Shown here: positions 7,488 through 16,422 of the stretch, piece by piece | How the letters are laid out: each line of letters opens with the position of its first letter | Numbering within the stretch: the stretch's first letter is position 1 | Translations under genes and position numbers: made by a program | Notes under the pieces: generated by a model | The model's database searches: none | Told to the model about the DNA's origin: nothing | What the model saw: only the letters and a program-made list of their open reading frames with translations | Assembly (NCBI GenBank): GCA_944385925.1 | Contig: CALWZE010000030.1 | Span: 1-45,012 of the forward strand | DNA length: 45,012 nucleotides | Reading direction: 5' to 3' | Source: an uncultured Clostridia bacterium | Lineage (GTDB): Bacteria > Bacillota > Clostridia > Oscillospirales > Ruminococcaceae

Positions 7488-8906
7488 GTGAAAAAACCAC
7501 AGCGTTTCATTGGATTTGCAGAATTTAAAAATATTTCTTTCCCTTTTGAATTTGATGAGGAACATTTTTTATTAAATCTCTACCCTCCAAATCAGAAGAT
7601 ACAAGAGGAGTATTCTTCCATTTTGCATACGCTGGAAAAGCTGACCAAATTTACGGAATCAGTCAATGCCTGGATTCCTTTTGAGGATATCTTAGGTACA
7701 ACGAGTGAAGGACATAATATCCGGTTTCATGTTTCCAGCGACTATGCCACCTACCATGGATTTTTGAGCTTCCGCGTTGCGTGGTACTTTGTTTGTGAGA
7801 AGGAGTATTCAGAAGACTCCATTTATGGCCTGCGCCTTCAGGGGCCGGAAATTGATGCCTTTTTTCCTCCGGATTCCGTCTTTAAGTATGATATTGAACC
7901 AGCCGGCGGGTTTCTTGGGGCCAAGAAGCTTACAGTTTCAGCAGAAAAGCAAAATGAAGTGACTGGAAGAAGCTATCAAATTTCAGATGACCTTGTTGCA
8001 AATATCTATTTTTATTCCTATGCAACTTTGATGCGTTCCCAAAATCCTGTAACATCCCAGAGCAGGATGACAGTTGTATTTTCCAAAGCTGTTGATCTTC
8101 CAACTTTGATCCGGGTTCAAGAACATTTACAGCACTTTTTCATGTATGTGACGAATCGGGCAAATGTATCCTTGAACAAAAATGAAATTTTTACATTAAA
8201 TCAGGACGGTAAACGATATTTTTACGGTTGGCTTGGCTTCCCGGAACGTTTTTCCGAGGAAACCAGTCCAAAGGCAACAGAACAAATCATTGATTTTACC
8301 ATTCTGGGAGAAAAAACTGCAGATCTGATGCAGATCATCTCAACTGAACAAATTGGATATGAATATCTCCCCCACTCTGTAGATGACAAAAAGCATTACT
8401 CGGTCAGTCGGTTTATTTTAACCCTGGCGGCTTTTGAAAGAGAGTGTCGAAATATCTATGGAACGGATATAGGCAGATCGGAACGGTTTATCAATGTTAA
8501 AATGGATATTGTACGGTTAGCAGAGGAGTATCGCGCAAAGCAAACCGGAAAAAGCAAAGAATATGCAGCGGATCTTATAAAGGCAATCCAGAATTTTAAT
8601 TTAGGATACTGGTTCAATGTTCAATATGCATTGAAAGACTGCCGGGATATTATGGAGGTATTCACAGTACGGAAATATGGAACGTCGCCGAAACCCTATG
8701 AGAAATTAGCTGAAGAAATCAGCCGTCGTGTCGGCGAATTGAGAAACAATCTTGCCCATGATAAATTGGATTGGTCTTTTGAAGCAATTCAAATCAGCGA
8801 TATTAAAGTAGTGGAGGAACTGCTTTATGCAATCCGATTGAAACAAATCGGGTTGGAACGGGACAAAATCCAAAAAGCAATGAAAAAGTTATTTCAGGAA
8901 ATATAG
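7488..8906 (+). CDS. HEPN-domain protein, ApeA-like candidate anti-phage effector
   Basis: This encodes 472 residues from a GTG with AGAGGAG seven bases upstream. The N-terminal ~300 residues are mixed and beta-rich (FIGFAEFKNISFPFEF, FLSFRVAWYFV, YFYGWLGFPERF) without a motif I can name. The C-terminal ~170 residues are helical and carry RNNLAH at 419-424, an R-N-x3-H motif typical of HEPN ribonucleases, preceded by a helix rich in Arg and Glu (EEISRRVGEL). A long beta-rich N-domain followed by a C-terminal HEPN domain matches the architecture of ApeA-type abortive-infection proteins. That assignment is by architecture and motif, not by a profile search. No signal peptide is visible. Its position right behind a serine recombinase in an AT-rich island supports a mobile defence gene. 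Confidence 0.7.
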   Translation: MKKPQRFIGFAEFKNISFPFEFDEEHFLLNLYPPNQKIQEEYSSILHTLEKLTKFTESVNAWIPFEDILGTTSEGHNIRFHVSSDYATYHGFLSFRVAWYFVCEKEYSEDSIYGLRLQGPEIDAFFPPDSVFKYDIEPAGGFLGAKKLTVSAEKQNEVTGRSYQISDDLVANIYFYSYATLMRSQNPVTSQSRMTVVFSKAVDLPTLIRVQEHLQHFFMYVTNRANVSLNKNEIFTLNQDGKRYFYGWLGFPERFSEETSPKATEQIIDFTILGEKTADLMQIISTEQIGYEYLPHSVDDKKHYSVSRFILTLAAFERECRNIYGTDIGRSERFINVKMDIVRLAEEYRAKQTGKSKEYAADLIKAIQNFNLGYWFNVQYALKDCRDIMEVFTVRKYGTSPKPYEKLAEEISRRVGELRNNLAHDKLDWSFEAIQISDIKVVEELLYAIRLKQIGLERDKIQKAMKKLFQEI

Positions 8907-9215
8907 ATTATGGCAGAGCAGGACCTTCTGGATTACTGGGCAAAATCAAATGCTTAACTCCAAATGTCATGCCTACCTGCCGATCTAAACTGACCGCCCT
9001 TGCCATGTCGGAGCAAGGCGAGCCTTGCTCCGGCTTTTTTATTTACACTAAAAAGACCTTACCGCGCGCTATGTTTTCTCTCGCTTTCAAAATAAAAATT
9101 TGATTTTCTTGAAGTCTTACTTTGTTTTATTAACTTTTCCAGCGTTAAGGTTGTCATTTTCTGATCAAAAGAACAACATGTTTGCGTCTTATCTATGCGC
9201 TTAATTCTATAATTC
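8907..9215. other. Cassette end and junction, no gene
   Basis: After the HEPN gene there is only a 15-codon open frame at 8910-8957 without a ribosome site, the terminator at 9009-9040, and then about 170 AT-rich bases with no recognisable feature before the rplQ terminator. I saw no copy of the tRNA-Leu 3' end here that would mark an attachment site. Confidence 0.5.
9009..9040 (+). terminator. Intrinsic terminator of the recombinase-HEPN operon
   Basis: CGGAGCAAGGC (9009-9019) pairs perfectly with GCCTTGCTCCG (9022-9032), with a two-base centre, followed by GCTTTTTTATTT. Confidence 0.85.
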
Positions 9216-9251
9216 AAAAGCGTTCCTGTCCATCTGGACAGGAACGCTTTT
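9216..9251 (-). terminator. Terminator of the ribosomal protein operon
   Basis: A perfect 16-bp stem (AAAAGCGTTCCTGTCC at 9216-9231 with 9236-9251) around a four-base loop. It lies 25 bases past the rplQ stop on the minus strand. The A/T ends make it usable in both directions. Confidence 0.85.
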
Positions 9252-9276
9252 TACTGATCTTTAGTATTCAGGCAAA

Positions 9277-9618
9277 TCAAACCAGCTCGATGATCGCCAT
9301 CTCCGCAGCATCGCCGCGGCGCGGTCCGATCTTGGTGATGCGGGTATAACCGCCGTTCCGTTCGCTGTACTGCGGCGCGATCTCGTCAAAAAGCTTCTTT
9401 GCGACCGCTTCTTTGGTCACATAAGCATAAACCTGACGTTTCGCGTGCAGCGAGCTGTTTTTGCCGATCGTGATCATTTTTTCGGCAACCGAGCGGACTT
9501 CTTTTGCTCTCGTCACGGTCGTCTCGATTTTACCGTTCTCGAGCAGATAAGTCACCATCGCGCGCAGCATAGCTCTGCGCTGGTCGCTCGTTCTGCCAAG
9601 CTTTCTTGTGCCAGCCAT
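9277..9618 (-). CDS. rplQ: 50S ribosomal protein L17
   Basis: This encodes 113 residues and is the last gene of the S10-spc-alpha operon. The start [15 protein letters not shown] and the [12 protein letters not shown] and [19 protein letters not shown] blocks are diagnostic for L17, a large-subunit protein near the exit tunnel. The length is slightly short but usual for Firmicutes. AAGGAG lies about nine bases before the ATG. It ends close to the operon terminator; no ecfA/cbiO genes follow as they do in bacilli. Confidence 0.98.
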   Translation of the reverse strand: MAGTRKLGRTSDQRRAMLRAMVTYLLENGKIETTVTRAKEVRSVAEKMITIGKNSSLHAKRQVYAYVTKEAVAKKLFDEIAPQYSERNGGYTRITKIGPRRGDAAEMAIIELV

Positions 9619-9637
9619 AGCAATTACTCCTTAAACG

Positions 9638-10591
9638 TTAGTCTTCCGAGGAGGAATTGAGGTCGAAGCCCAGAGATTTGAGCTTGCCGATGACCTCTTC
9701 CAGCGATTTGATGCCGAGGTTCCGGACCTTCATCATCTCTTCCTCGGACTTGTTAATCAAGTCTTCGACCGTGTTAATGCCCGCTCTCTTGAGGCAGTTG
9801 AAGCTGCGAACCGAAAGATCCAGCTCCTCAATGGTCATCTCAAGAACCTTTTCCTTGTTCTTTTCATCCTTCTCGACAAGGATCTCTGTGTCCAGAATAT
9901 CCTCCGAAAGGTTCATGAACAGATTGAGGTGCTCGCACAGAACCTTTGCCGCCAGGGAAACCGCTTCCTTGGCAGAGATGGTCTTATCGGTCTTGACCTC
10001 AAGCGTAAGCTTATCATAGTCCGTGATCTGGCCGACACGGGTATTTTCAACCGTATAGTTAGCCTTCAGCACGGGGGTATAGATACTGTCGACGGGGATC
10101 ACCCCGATTGCACCAGCGATATTCTGCTTGTTGCGCTCGGACGAAATATAGCCGCGGCCCTTATCGAAGGTCAGCTCCATTGCGAGCTTCGCGCCTTTTC
10201 CAAGGGTTGCAATGTGCCAATCCGGCTCAAGCACCTCAAACTCCGCGTCAGCCTTGATGCTGCCGGCGGTGACTTCGCATTCCCCTTCAGCTTCGATATA
10301 CACTGTCTTGGGGCCATCGCAGTGCAGCTTGGCGGTGATGCCCTTCACATTCAAAACGATTTCGGTGACGTCTTCCTTAACGCCTTCGATCGTAGAGAAC
10401 TCGTGCTGGACGCCCTCGATTTTGATCGAACGCGCAGCCACGCCTGGGAGAGAGGACAGAAGAACTCGCCTAAGACCATTGCCGAGCGTTGTGCCGAAGC
10501 CGCGCTCGAGCGGCTCTACGACAAATTTGCCGTAGGAGCCGTCATTGGTCAATTCGACAGTTTCAATTTTGGGCTTTTCTATTTCGATCAT
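9638..10591 (-). CDS. rpoA: RNA polymerase alpha subunit
   Basis: This encodes 317 residues. The N-terminal dimerisation domain (about 1-230) contains [34 protein letters not shown]-type and [15 protein letters not shown] blocks. A short linker leads to the C-terminal DNA- and activator-binding domain (about 250-310) with [19 protein letters not shown] and [11 protein letters not shown], the helix-hairpin-helix region. AGGAGGG precedes the ATG. It lies between rpsD and rplQ as in most bacteria. Confidence 0.99.
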   Translation of the reverse strand: MIEIEKPKIETVELTNDGSYGKFVVEPLERGFGTTLGNGLRRVLLSSLPGVAARSIKIEGVQHEFSTIEGVKEDVTEIVLNVKGITAKLHCDGPKTVYIEAEGECEVTAGSIKADAEFEVLEPDWHIATLGKGAKLAMELTFDKGRGYISSERNKQNIAGAIGVIPVDSIYTPVLKANYTVENTRVGQITDYDKLTLEVKTDKTISAKEAVSLAAKVLCEHLNLFMNLSEDILDTEILVEKDEKNKEKVLEMTIEELDLSVRSFNCLKRAGINTVEDLINKSEEEMMKVRNLGIKSLEEVIGKLKSLGFDLNSSSED

Positions 10592-10673
10592 GCTAAAACC
10601 CTCCTAATGACGGACGATATGCCGCCGAATGTTCGCTTTCCCAATAACCCTACTTCTCTTGTGAAGCTTTCTA

Positions 10674-11288
10674 TTATTTCGAATAGAGCTCGACGATGAA
10701 GTGCTCTTCGATCTCGAAGTCGATCTCGGAACGCTCGGGCAGGTGATTAATGGTAGCGGTCATCTCGTTGACATCCATCCAGACAGGCTTCGGGCGAGCG
10801 CTGTTGGCCTCGATCGCAAGCTTGATCTTCTCGCAGTCAGAGGTCTTGACAGCGACCTTGTCGCCGGCCTTTACCAGATAAGAGGGGATGTTAACAGTCT
10901 TTCCGTTGACTGTGAAGTGGCGGTGCAGCACAAGCTGACGCGCCTCCTTGCGGGAGTTTGCATAGCCGGCACGATAGACGATGTTGTCCAATCTGCTCTC
11001 AAGGATCCGAAGCAGATTCTCACCGGTAATTCCCTGCTGACGCTCGGCCATCTCGAAGTATTTCGCGAACTGGCTCTCGAGCACGCCATAATATCTCTTG
11101 GCTTTCTGCTTTGTACGAAGCTGGATGCCATACTCCGAAGCCTTCTTGCGGCCCTGACCATGCTGGCCGGGCGCATAGCTGCGGCGCGCAAAGGCGCACT
11201 TGTCGGAATAGCAGCGCTCGCCTTTCAGAAAGAGCTTTTCACCTTCTCTGCGGCAGTTTCTGCACACAGCACCGGTATATCTTGCCAT
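10674..11288 (-). CDS. rpsD: 30S ribosomal protein S4 (zinc-binding form)
   Basis: This encodes 204 residues. Four cysteines near the N-terminus (Cys9, Cys12, Cys26, Cys31 in CRNCRR and CYSDKCAF) mark the C+ zinc form. The RNA-binding S4 domain follows ([26 protein letters not shown]). S4 is a primary 16S rRNA binder and in many bacteria a translational repressor of the alpha operon. It is encoded in the operon here, unlike in Bacillus subtilis where it is elsewhere. GAGGAGG precedes the ATG. Confidence 0.98.
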   Translation of the reverse strand: MARYTGAVCRNCRREGEKLFLKGERCYSDKCAFARRSYAPGQHGQGRKKASEYGIQLRTKQKAKRYYGVLESQFAKYFEMAERQQGITGENLLRILESRLDNIVYRAGYANSRKEARQLVLHRHFTVNGKTVNIPSYLVKAGDKVAVKTSDCEKIKLAIEANSARPKPVWMDVNEMTATINHLPERSEIDFEIEEHFIVELYSK

Positions 11289-11309
11289 TGAGTAAATCCT
11301 CCTCGTAAA

Positions 11310-11720
11310 TTATACGCGACGTCTTTTCGGCGGGCGGCATCCGTTGTGGGGAATGGGGGTAACGTCCTTGATCATGTTTACCTCCAGGCCGGTCGCCTGA
11401 AGCGCACGGATCGCGGCTTCACGGCCCGAGCCCGGTCCCTTGACATAGACCTCAACGGTCTTCATGCCATGTTCCATGGCGGCCTTTGCGGCGACCTCAG
11501 CGGCCATCTGCGCCGCGAACGGGGTCGATTTGCGGGAACCACGGAAACCAAGTCCGCCGGCGCTCGCCCAGGAAATGGCGTTGCCCGCGATGTCGGTGAT
11601 TGTTACGATCGTGTTGTTAAAGGTGGACTGAATGTGGGCCGCACCGCGCTCGATATTTTTCTTCTCGCGGCGTTTACGGGTACCCGCGACAGCCTTGCCC
11701 TTGGTTTGTTTCACTGCCAT
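11310..11720 (-). CDS. rpsK: 30S ribosomal protein S11
   Basis: This encodes 136 residues. It ends in the invariant [12 protein letters not shown] and contains [15 protein letters not shown] and [17 protein letters not shown], typical of S11, a platform protein contacting the E site region and mRNA. The N-terminal extension is basic, as usual. It lies between rpsM and rpsD with short gaps. Confidence 0.98.
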   Translation of the reverse strand: MAVKQTKGKAVAGTRKRREKKNIERGAAHIQSTFNNTIVTITDIAGNAISWASAGGLGFRGSRKSTPFAAQMAAEVAAKAAMEHGMKTVEVYVKGPGSGREAAIRALQATGLEVNMIKDVTPIPHNGCRPPKRRRV

Positions 11721-11738
11721 TTTACTCGAACTGCCTCC

Positions 11739-12107
11739 TTATTTCTTCTTGTTGGCGATCGTTCTCTTCGGACCCTTACGGGTACGGGCGTTGGTCTTGG
11801 AACGCTGGCCGCGAACAGGCAGGCCCTTGCGGTGACGAACGCCGCGATAGCAGCCGATCTCGACAAGGCGCTTGATATCCAGCGCAACGTTGCGGCGAAG
11901 GTCGCCTTCAACAGTGAGGTTCTTGTCGATATACTCACGCAGCAGCTTTTCCTCATCATCGCTCAGGTCCTTGACCCGGGTGTCCGGATTGATTCCGGTG
12001 TCAGCGAGGATTTTCTTCGCCGTGCTCTGGCCGATACCGTAGATATAGGTAAGTCCAATTTCGACCCGCTTCTCCTTCGGCAGGTCGATACCAGCAATAC
12101 GCGCCAT
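11739..12107 (-). CDS. rpsM: 30S ribosomal protein S13
   Basis: This encodes 122 residues. The start [21 protein letters not shown], the GIG helix-turn and the C-terminal [18 protein letters not shown] tail are diagnostic. S13 sits in the head of the small subunit and bridges to the large subunit. CCGGAGGAATTTTAA precedes the ATG. It follows rpmJ closely. Confidence 0.98.
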   Translation of the reverse strand: MARIAGIDLPKEKRVEIGLTYIYGIGQSTAKKILADTGINPDTRVKDLSDDEEKLLREYIDKNLTVEGDLRRNVALDIKRLVEIGCYRGVRHRKGLPVRGQRSKTNARTRKGPKRTIANKKK

Positions 12108-12142
12108 TTAAAATTCCTCCGGTTGTTCGTTATGCGTCCTGG

Positions 12143-12256
12143 TTAACCCTGACGCTGCTTGTGCTTGGGATTCTGGCAGATAATCATCACCTTACCGTGA
12201 CGTTTGATTACCTTGCACTTCTCACAAATGGGTTTAACGGAAGGTCTGACCTTCAT
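12143..12256 (-). CDS. rpmJ: 50S ribosomal protein L36 (zinc form)
   Basis: This encodes 37 residues, [14 protein letters not shown] through NPKHKQRQG, the standard length. Cys11, Cys14, Cys27 and His32 form the zinc site of the C+ form. AGGAGG lies eight bases before the ATG. It is between infA and rpsM, the conserved Firmicutes position. Confidence 0.97.
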   Translation of the reverse strand: MKVRPSVKPICEKCKVIKRHGKVMIICQNPKHKQRQG

Positions 12257-12287
12257 AATAATTACCTCCTGAGGTTGATCTGCGCTC

Positions 12288-12506
12288 TTATTTGGAGCGC
12301 CAGGTGATGCGGCCCTTGGTGAGGTCGTACGGCGACATTTCCACCGTCACCTTGTCTCCGGCAAGAATGCGGATAAAGTTCATGCGCAGCTTGCCCGAGA
12401 TGTGGGCGTTGATTTTGTGGCCATTGGGGAGTTCGACCAGAAAGGTTGCGTTAGGCAGCACTTCCTTTACGACGCCCTCTAATTCCAAAACATCGTCTTT
12501 TGACAA
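12288..12506 (-). CDS. infA: Translation initiation factor IF-1
   Basis: This encodes 72 residues, exactly the family length, when started at the TTG at 12504-12506 (protein begins [12 protein letters not shown] after the initiator). GGGAGGG lies eight bases upstream and sits in the 3' end of the preceding KOW gene. The longer frame to 12554 overlaps that gene and lacks similarity. It is an OB-fold protein binding the ribosomal A site at initiation; [20 protein letters not shown] and GRITWR are conserved. The rare TTG start may tune its level. Confidence 0.96.
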   Translation of the reverse strand: MSKDDVLELEGVVKEVLPNATFLVELPNGHKINAHISGKLRMNFIRILAGDKVTVEMSPYDLTKGRITWRSK

Positions 12507-12511
12507 AGTCT

Positions 12512-12775
12512 CTAACCCTCCCTTGACGGTGTACCAGTGTAAAAGCGCGCGCAAATCGCGCCGTACAGTGATTTGTCGCTTTGCAGCTCCTCTTCCGAAA
12601 AACGATGAAGTGTCCCGGCGAGGTGCCGCAGATTTTTGCGTTTTGGTTTATCGAGCTTTCTCAGGTTTCCGTCCGCAACGTACGCAAACCCGTCGTCCAG
12701 TTCAAGCACCGCAAAAAAGCGGTTTTTGTCCCGTCCGGCGCGCGAACGCACGGCGCATCCCTTTACAATCTCCAT
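12512..12775 (-). CDS. KOW-domain RNA-binding protein (L14E-like)
   Basis: This encodes 87 residues. The N-terminal KOW-like start ([35 protein letters not shown]) is followed by a basic segment [16 protein letters not shown]. It resembles the small KOW/L14E-like proteins found between map and infA in many Clostridia. It probably binds RNA or the ribosome, but no precise role is established. Its last codons carry the infA ribosome site. The C-terminal 30 residues are less conserved in type. Confidence 0.85.
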   Translation of the reverse strand: MEIVKGCAVRSRAGRDKNRFFAVLELDDGFAYVADGNLRKLDKPKRKNLRHLAGTLHRFSEEELQSDKSLYGAICARFYTGTPSREG

Positions 12776-12785
12776 TCCTGCCCCC

Positions 12786-13535
12786 TTACTCGGCGGTGAG
12801 GATCACGGGACCGTCATCCGTAATGGCGATTGTGTTCTCAAAGTGCGCCGAGAGCTTGCCGTCTGCGGTAACGACCGTCCAGTCATTATCCAGAACTTCA
12901 ACCTCAAAGACGCCTTCGTTGATCATCGGCTCGATGGCGATGGTCATACCGGGCACCAGACGAACGCCGTGCCCTGCTTTTCCGTAGTTCGGCACTTCCG
13001 GCGCCTCATGCAGTTCGTGGCCAACGCCGTGCCCAACAAAGTCGCGCACAACCGAGAAGCCATTTGCCTCTGCGTAGCTTTGCACTGCAAAGCCGATATC
13101 GCCCAGCCGGTTGCCTTTTACCGCGGCGGCAATGCCTCGTCTGAGACACTCGCGCGTTACATCCATCAGCTTCTGCGCCGCAGGGGACACAGCGCCGACC
13201 GGAAAAGTAGCCGCATTGTCGCCGTGAAAACCCTTATAGTATGCGCCGACGTCGACGCTCACAATGTCGCCCTCTCTGACGACGGTCTGGTCGTCCGGGA
13301 TTCCGTGAATGACCTGATCGTTGATCGATATGCAGGCACTTTTAGGGAACCCGCCATAATTCAGAAAGGACGGGGTCGCACCCTGTGAAAGGATGAATTT
13401 GCGCACCTCATTATCAACATGCGCGGTGGTGACGCCGGGTTTCAGCGCCTCCTTTGCGACCCGCAGCGCGGCGGCCGAGATCCGGCACGCGTCTCGCATG
13501 GTCTGGATCTCTTTCGCCGTTTTCAGTACAATCAT
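12786..13535 (-). CDS. map: Type I methionine aminopeptidase
   Basis: This encodes 249 residues from the ATG at 13533-13535, the standard short type I form. It removes N-terminal Met from nascent chains. Pita-bread-fold metal ligands are visible: SVDVGAYYKGFHGDNA (two Asp), GHGVGHELHEAP (His), IEPMINEG (Glu) and HFENTIAIT (Glu). Its ribosome site TTGGAGGAGTGA lies in the last codons of adk, and only four bases separate the adk stop from this start, so the two are translationally coupled. The longer frame to 13658 is an overlap artefact. Confidence 0.97.
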   Translation of the reverse strand: MIVLKTAKEIQTMRDACRISAAALRVAKEALKPGVTTAHVDNEVRKFILSQGATPSFLNYGGFPKSACISINDQVIHGIPDDQTVVREGDIVSVDVGAYYKGFHGDNAATFPVGAVSPAAQKLMDVTRECLRRGIAAAVKGNRLGDIGFAVQSYAEANGFSVVRDFVGHGVGHELHEAPEVPNYGKAGHGVRLVPGMTIAIEPMINEGVFEVEVLDNDWTVVTADGKLSAHFENTIAITDDGPVILTAE

Positions 13536-13539
13536 CTGC

Positions 13540-14172
13540 TCACTCCTCCAACGCGGCGAGGACGGCGCGGGTGGTATCCGCGATATCATCCTGCCCGTCG
13601 ACGACACGGAGCTTGCCTTTCGCTCTGTAATAATCCTTAAGCTGCTCTGTGGTCTCATGGTAGACCTTCAAGCGCGTGACAACTGTCGATTCCTCGTCGT
13701 CCGAACGGACAGTCAACGGCTCGCCGCACTTGTCGCAAATTCCCTCCGAAGCGGGCGCCTTATGCAGAATATGATAAGACGCACCGCATTTCGGACAGGT
13801 TCTGCGTCCGGTAAGACGCTGGATAATCATATCGTCCGGCACTTCGAGGCTGACCACTTTGTCGATCTTTACGCCCATTTCTTCCAGTGCATCCGCCTGC
13901 GCGATGGTCCTGGGCACGCCATCCAGAATAAATCCGTCGGCACAGTCCTCGCGTCCGAGCCGTTCCTTAACGATACCAATAATGACATCGTCAGGAACAA
14001 GATTGCCGCAGTCCATATAGCTCTTCGCCTGCATACCAAGCTCGGTTTCCTTGCGGATAGCTTCTTTCAGAATGTTGCCCGTGCTGATGATGGGGATGGA
14101 CAGGCGCTCAGCAATAATCTCGGCCTGCGTTCCCTTACCCGCACCGGGCGCTCCCAATAGGATCAGCTTCAT
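13540..14172 (-). CDS. adk: Adenylate kinase (zinc LID form)
   Basis: This encodes 210 residues. The P-loop is GAPGAGKGTQ at 7-16, the AMP-binding region has STGNILKEAIRKETELG, and the DGVPRT block is present. The long LID contains four cysteines (CPKCG and CDKCG) that bind structural zinc, the Gram-positive form. It converts ATP and AMP to two ADP. It sits between secY and map in the spc operon. Confidence 0.98.
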   Translation of the reverse strand: MKLILLGAPGAGKGTQAEIIAERLSIPIISTGNILKEAIRKETELGMQAKSYMDCGNLVPDDVIIGIVKERLGREDCADGFILDGVPRTIAQADALEEMGVKIDKVVSLEVPDDMIIQRLTGRRTCPKCGASYHILHKAPASEGICDKCGEPLTVRSDDEESTVVTRLKVYHETTEQLKDYYRAKGKLRVVDGQDDIADTTRAVLAALEE

Positions 14173-14184
14173 CGCAATGCCCTC

Positions 14185-15510
14185 TTATTCCAGGAATCCT
14201 TTGTGGTGACGCATCAGCATGTAGGATTCGAGCGTGTTAGAAATTTCAAGCGCAACACCGACCAGAATCAGGACCGACGTACCGCCCAGCGAGATCTGGA
14301 TGCCGGTCAGCTTGGTGATGACGATCGGAAGGGTTGCAACAATGACAAGGAAAATACCGCCGATCAGCGTTATCTTGGAAACCACACGCGCAATAAAGTC
14401 CGATGTCGGTTTTCCGGGACGGATGCCCGGAATCGTGCCGGAATTCTTGCGCAGGTCGTTTGCGATCTGAACAGGATTGTACTGAACAGCAACATAGAAG
14501 AAGTTGAAGCCCAGAATCAAAATCGCGTAAATGATCGCGTAGCCCCAGTTGTTGGTGTTAAACCAACCCAAAAACGCTCCCAACCAACCATCTGTCCAAC
14601 CAACCAAGTCCCTGAGTGTGCCCGGCAACGAAAGGAAAGCCGAAGCAAAGATGACAGGCAGAACGCCGGTCATGTTGACCTTGATGGGGATGTTGGTCGA
14701 CTGGCCACCGTACATCTTGCGTCCAACAACGCGTTTGGCGTACTGGACCGGGATACGGCGCTCAGCCGAAGTCACGACGACAATCAGCACGAACATCGCC
14801 GCAAACATCAGAATGATCAGCGGAACCAGCACATAGTAGGCCGGCTGCGCAGCATAAGCCACGCCGCTTGCATCGGTATAGTTGCCGGCCGCGACCTTGA
14901 AGTAGGTCAGGACCTGCGGGAACACCGTTGCAAGGTTGGAAAGGATACCGGCGAAAATAATCAGCGAAATACCGTTGCCGATACCTTTGACATCAATCTG
15001 TTCGCCCAGCCACATCAGCAGCACCGAGCCCGCAGTAAACGAGCAGATAATCACCGCGGCCGAGAAATACTTCGCAAAGCCCTCGGTGTAGTACAGTGCA
15101 CCCTGACGGCTGACCATCAGATAGTAGACCCAGGACAGCACCAGCGAAATACCGATCGAGGTATAGCGGGTAACCATGTTCGCTTTGCGGTGTCCTTCCT
15201 CACCCTCTTTGGACCAACGCTCCAGCGCCGGGATAACAACCTGAAGCAGCTGGATGATGATCGAAGCGTTAATGTAGGGAGTGACGCCGAGCGCAAACAG
15301 GGTCGCATTGCTGAAACTGCCGCCGGTCATCAGGTTGAAGAAACCGAAAATGGTTCCTTCGGTGTTTAACGTCGCCTGCAGCGTTTCGCCGTTGATAAAC
15401 GGAACAACCACCGCGGCGCCGAAGCGGAAGATCACGAGAATCAGGATGGTAAACAGAATCTTCTTGCGAAGATCATCGATTTTCCAAGCGTTTTTAAAGG
15501 TTTGGAACAT
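14185..15510 (-). CDS. secY: Preprotein translocase subunit SecY
   Basis: This encodes 441 residues with ten predicted membrane helices. It forms the Sec protein-conducting channel with SecE and SecG and binds SecA and ribosomes. The plug region near GGSFSNATLFALGVTPYINASI, the large cytosolic loop SAERRIPVQYAKRVVG and the C-terminal loop DLRKNSGTIPGIRPGKPT are diagnostic. Its GAGGTGAT ribosome site lies in the end of rplO, two bases before the start. Confidence 0.99.
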   Translation of the reverse strand: MFQTFKNAWKIDDLRKKILFTILILVIFRFGAAVVVPFINGETLQATLNTEGTIFGFFNLMTGGSFSNATLFALGVTPYINASIIIQLLQVVIPALERWSKEGEEGHRKANMVTRYTSIGISLVLSWVYYLMVSRQGALYYTEGFAKYFSAAVIICSFTAGSVLLMWLGEQIDVKGIGNGISLIIFAGILSNLATVFPQVLTYFKVAAGNYTDASGVAYAAQPAYYVLVPLIILMFAAMFVLIVVVTSAERRIPVQYAKRVVGRKMYGGQSTNIPIKVNMTGVLPVIFASAFLSLPGTLRDLVGWTDGWLGAFLGWFNTNNWGYAIIYAILILGFNFFYVAVQYNPVQIANDLRKNSGTIPGIRPGKPTSDFIARVVSKITLIGGIFLVIVATLPIVITKLTGIQISLGGTSVLILVGVALEISNTLESYMLMRHHKGFLE

Positions 15511-15512
15511 CC

Positions 15513-15950
15513 TTACATCACCTCGGCCTTCCCGCCGGCCGATTCAATTTTGCTCTTGGCGCTCTCGGAATAAGCGGTCAGCTTAACCGTGAGCTTTTTG
15601 GTCAGCTCTCCGTTGCCGAGAACCTTAATACCGTCCAAGGGCTTTTTGACCAGGCCCGATTCCAGAACGGCCTTAACATCAACAACAGCGCCGTCCTCAA
15701 ACTTGTTCAGATCGCAGACATTGATCGTCGCGAATTTCGTGCCGAAAATGTTGTGGAAGCCGCGTTTCGGGATGCGGCGAACAAGCGGGAGCTGGCCGCC
15801 CTCGAAATATGCGGGCTTGTGACCCGAACGGGCGAGCTGACCCTTGTGGCCCTTGCCGGCAGTTTTGCCGTTGCCAGAGCCAGCGCCGCGGCCTTTGCGC
15901 TTTGCCTCAGTGGTTGCGCCCGCAGCGGGTTGCAGTTCGTGGAGCTTCAT
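15513..15950 (-). CDS. rplO: 50S ribosomal protein L15
   Basis: This encodes 145 residues. The glycine- and lysine-rich N-terminus (KRKGRGAGSGNGKTAGKGHKGQ) and the PLVRRIPKRGF segment are typical of L15, a late-assembly large-subunit protein. AAGGAGGTG precedes the ATG. It ends within two bases of secY. Confidence 0.98.
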   Translation of the reverse strand: MKLHELQPAAGATTEAKRKGRGAGSGNGKTAGKGHKGQLARSGHKPAYFEGGQLPLVRRIPKRGFHNIFGTKFATINVCDLNKFEDGAVVDVKAVLESGLVKKPLDGIKVLGNGELTKKLTVKLTAYSESAKSKIESAGGKAEVM

Positions 15951-15970
15951 GTGGAATGCACCTCCTTGCT

Positions 15971-16408
15971 TTATGCTTCGGTCACTTCGACCATGTGGCT
16001 GATCTTGGCGATCTTGCCGCGGGTAGCCGCATTATCCGGCTGCACGGTTACATCGCCGATCTTGCGCAGGCCGAGCGAACGGCAGGTCGCGATCTGGGCA
16101 TCCAGACGGCCCGCCAGGCTTTTGACCAGACGGACTTTAACGCCCGCGGCCACTTTCTTCTTTGCGGGCGCCTTCTTGGCAGGCGCCTCCGCCTTCACTT
16201 CCGCAGCTTCAGCAGGAGCGGCCTGTGCTTTTTTGGCGGTCGTTTTCTTGGGCGCATCCGTTGCAGAAGCGGACTTCTTGGCAGGCGCCTTCTTTTCGGC
16301 AGCGGGTTTCGCAGCCGTCTTCTTCGCGGTCGTGGAGGCTGTCTTTTTGGCAGCCGGTTTCTTTTCCTCTACCGCCTCGTTCGCGGCAGCCGTTTTCTCT
16401 GTTGCCAT
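15971..16408 (-). CDS. rpmD: 50S ribosomal protein L30 with long Lys/Ala-rich N-terminal tail
   Basis: This encodes 145 residues. The last 56 (from about Val90, VKVRLVKSLAG, GLRKIGDVTV, RGKIAKISHMVEV) are a complete L30, which is normally 56-62 residues long. The first 89 residues are low-complexity and very rich in Lys, Ala, Pro and Thr, with repeated PAKK/KKTA units like histone H1 tails. The frame is continuous, starts at an ATG with AAGGAGGAG, and no other ribosome site or start codon precedes the L30 core, so the tail appears to be translated. It may bind rRNA or DNA; its role is unknown. Confidence 0.93.
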   Translation of the reverse strand: MATEKTAAANEAVEEKKPAAKKTASTTAKKTAAKPAAEKKAPAKKSASATDAPKKTTAKKAQAAPAEAAEVKAEAPAKKAPAKKKVAAGVKVRLVKSLAGRLDAQIATCRSLGLRKIGDVTVQPDNAATRGKIAKISHMVEVTEA

Positions 16409-16422
16409 TTTGACTCTCCTCC

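Noticed and set aside
8910-8957. 15-codon open frame after the HEPN gene
   Set aside because: Too short, without a ribosome site; perhaps a remnant, but nothing supports it.
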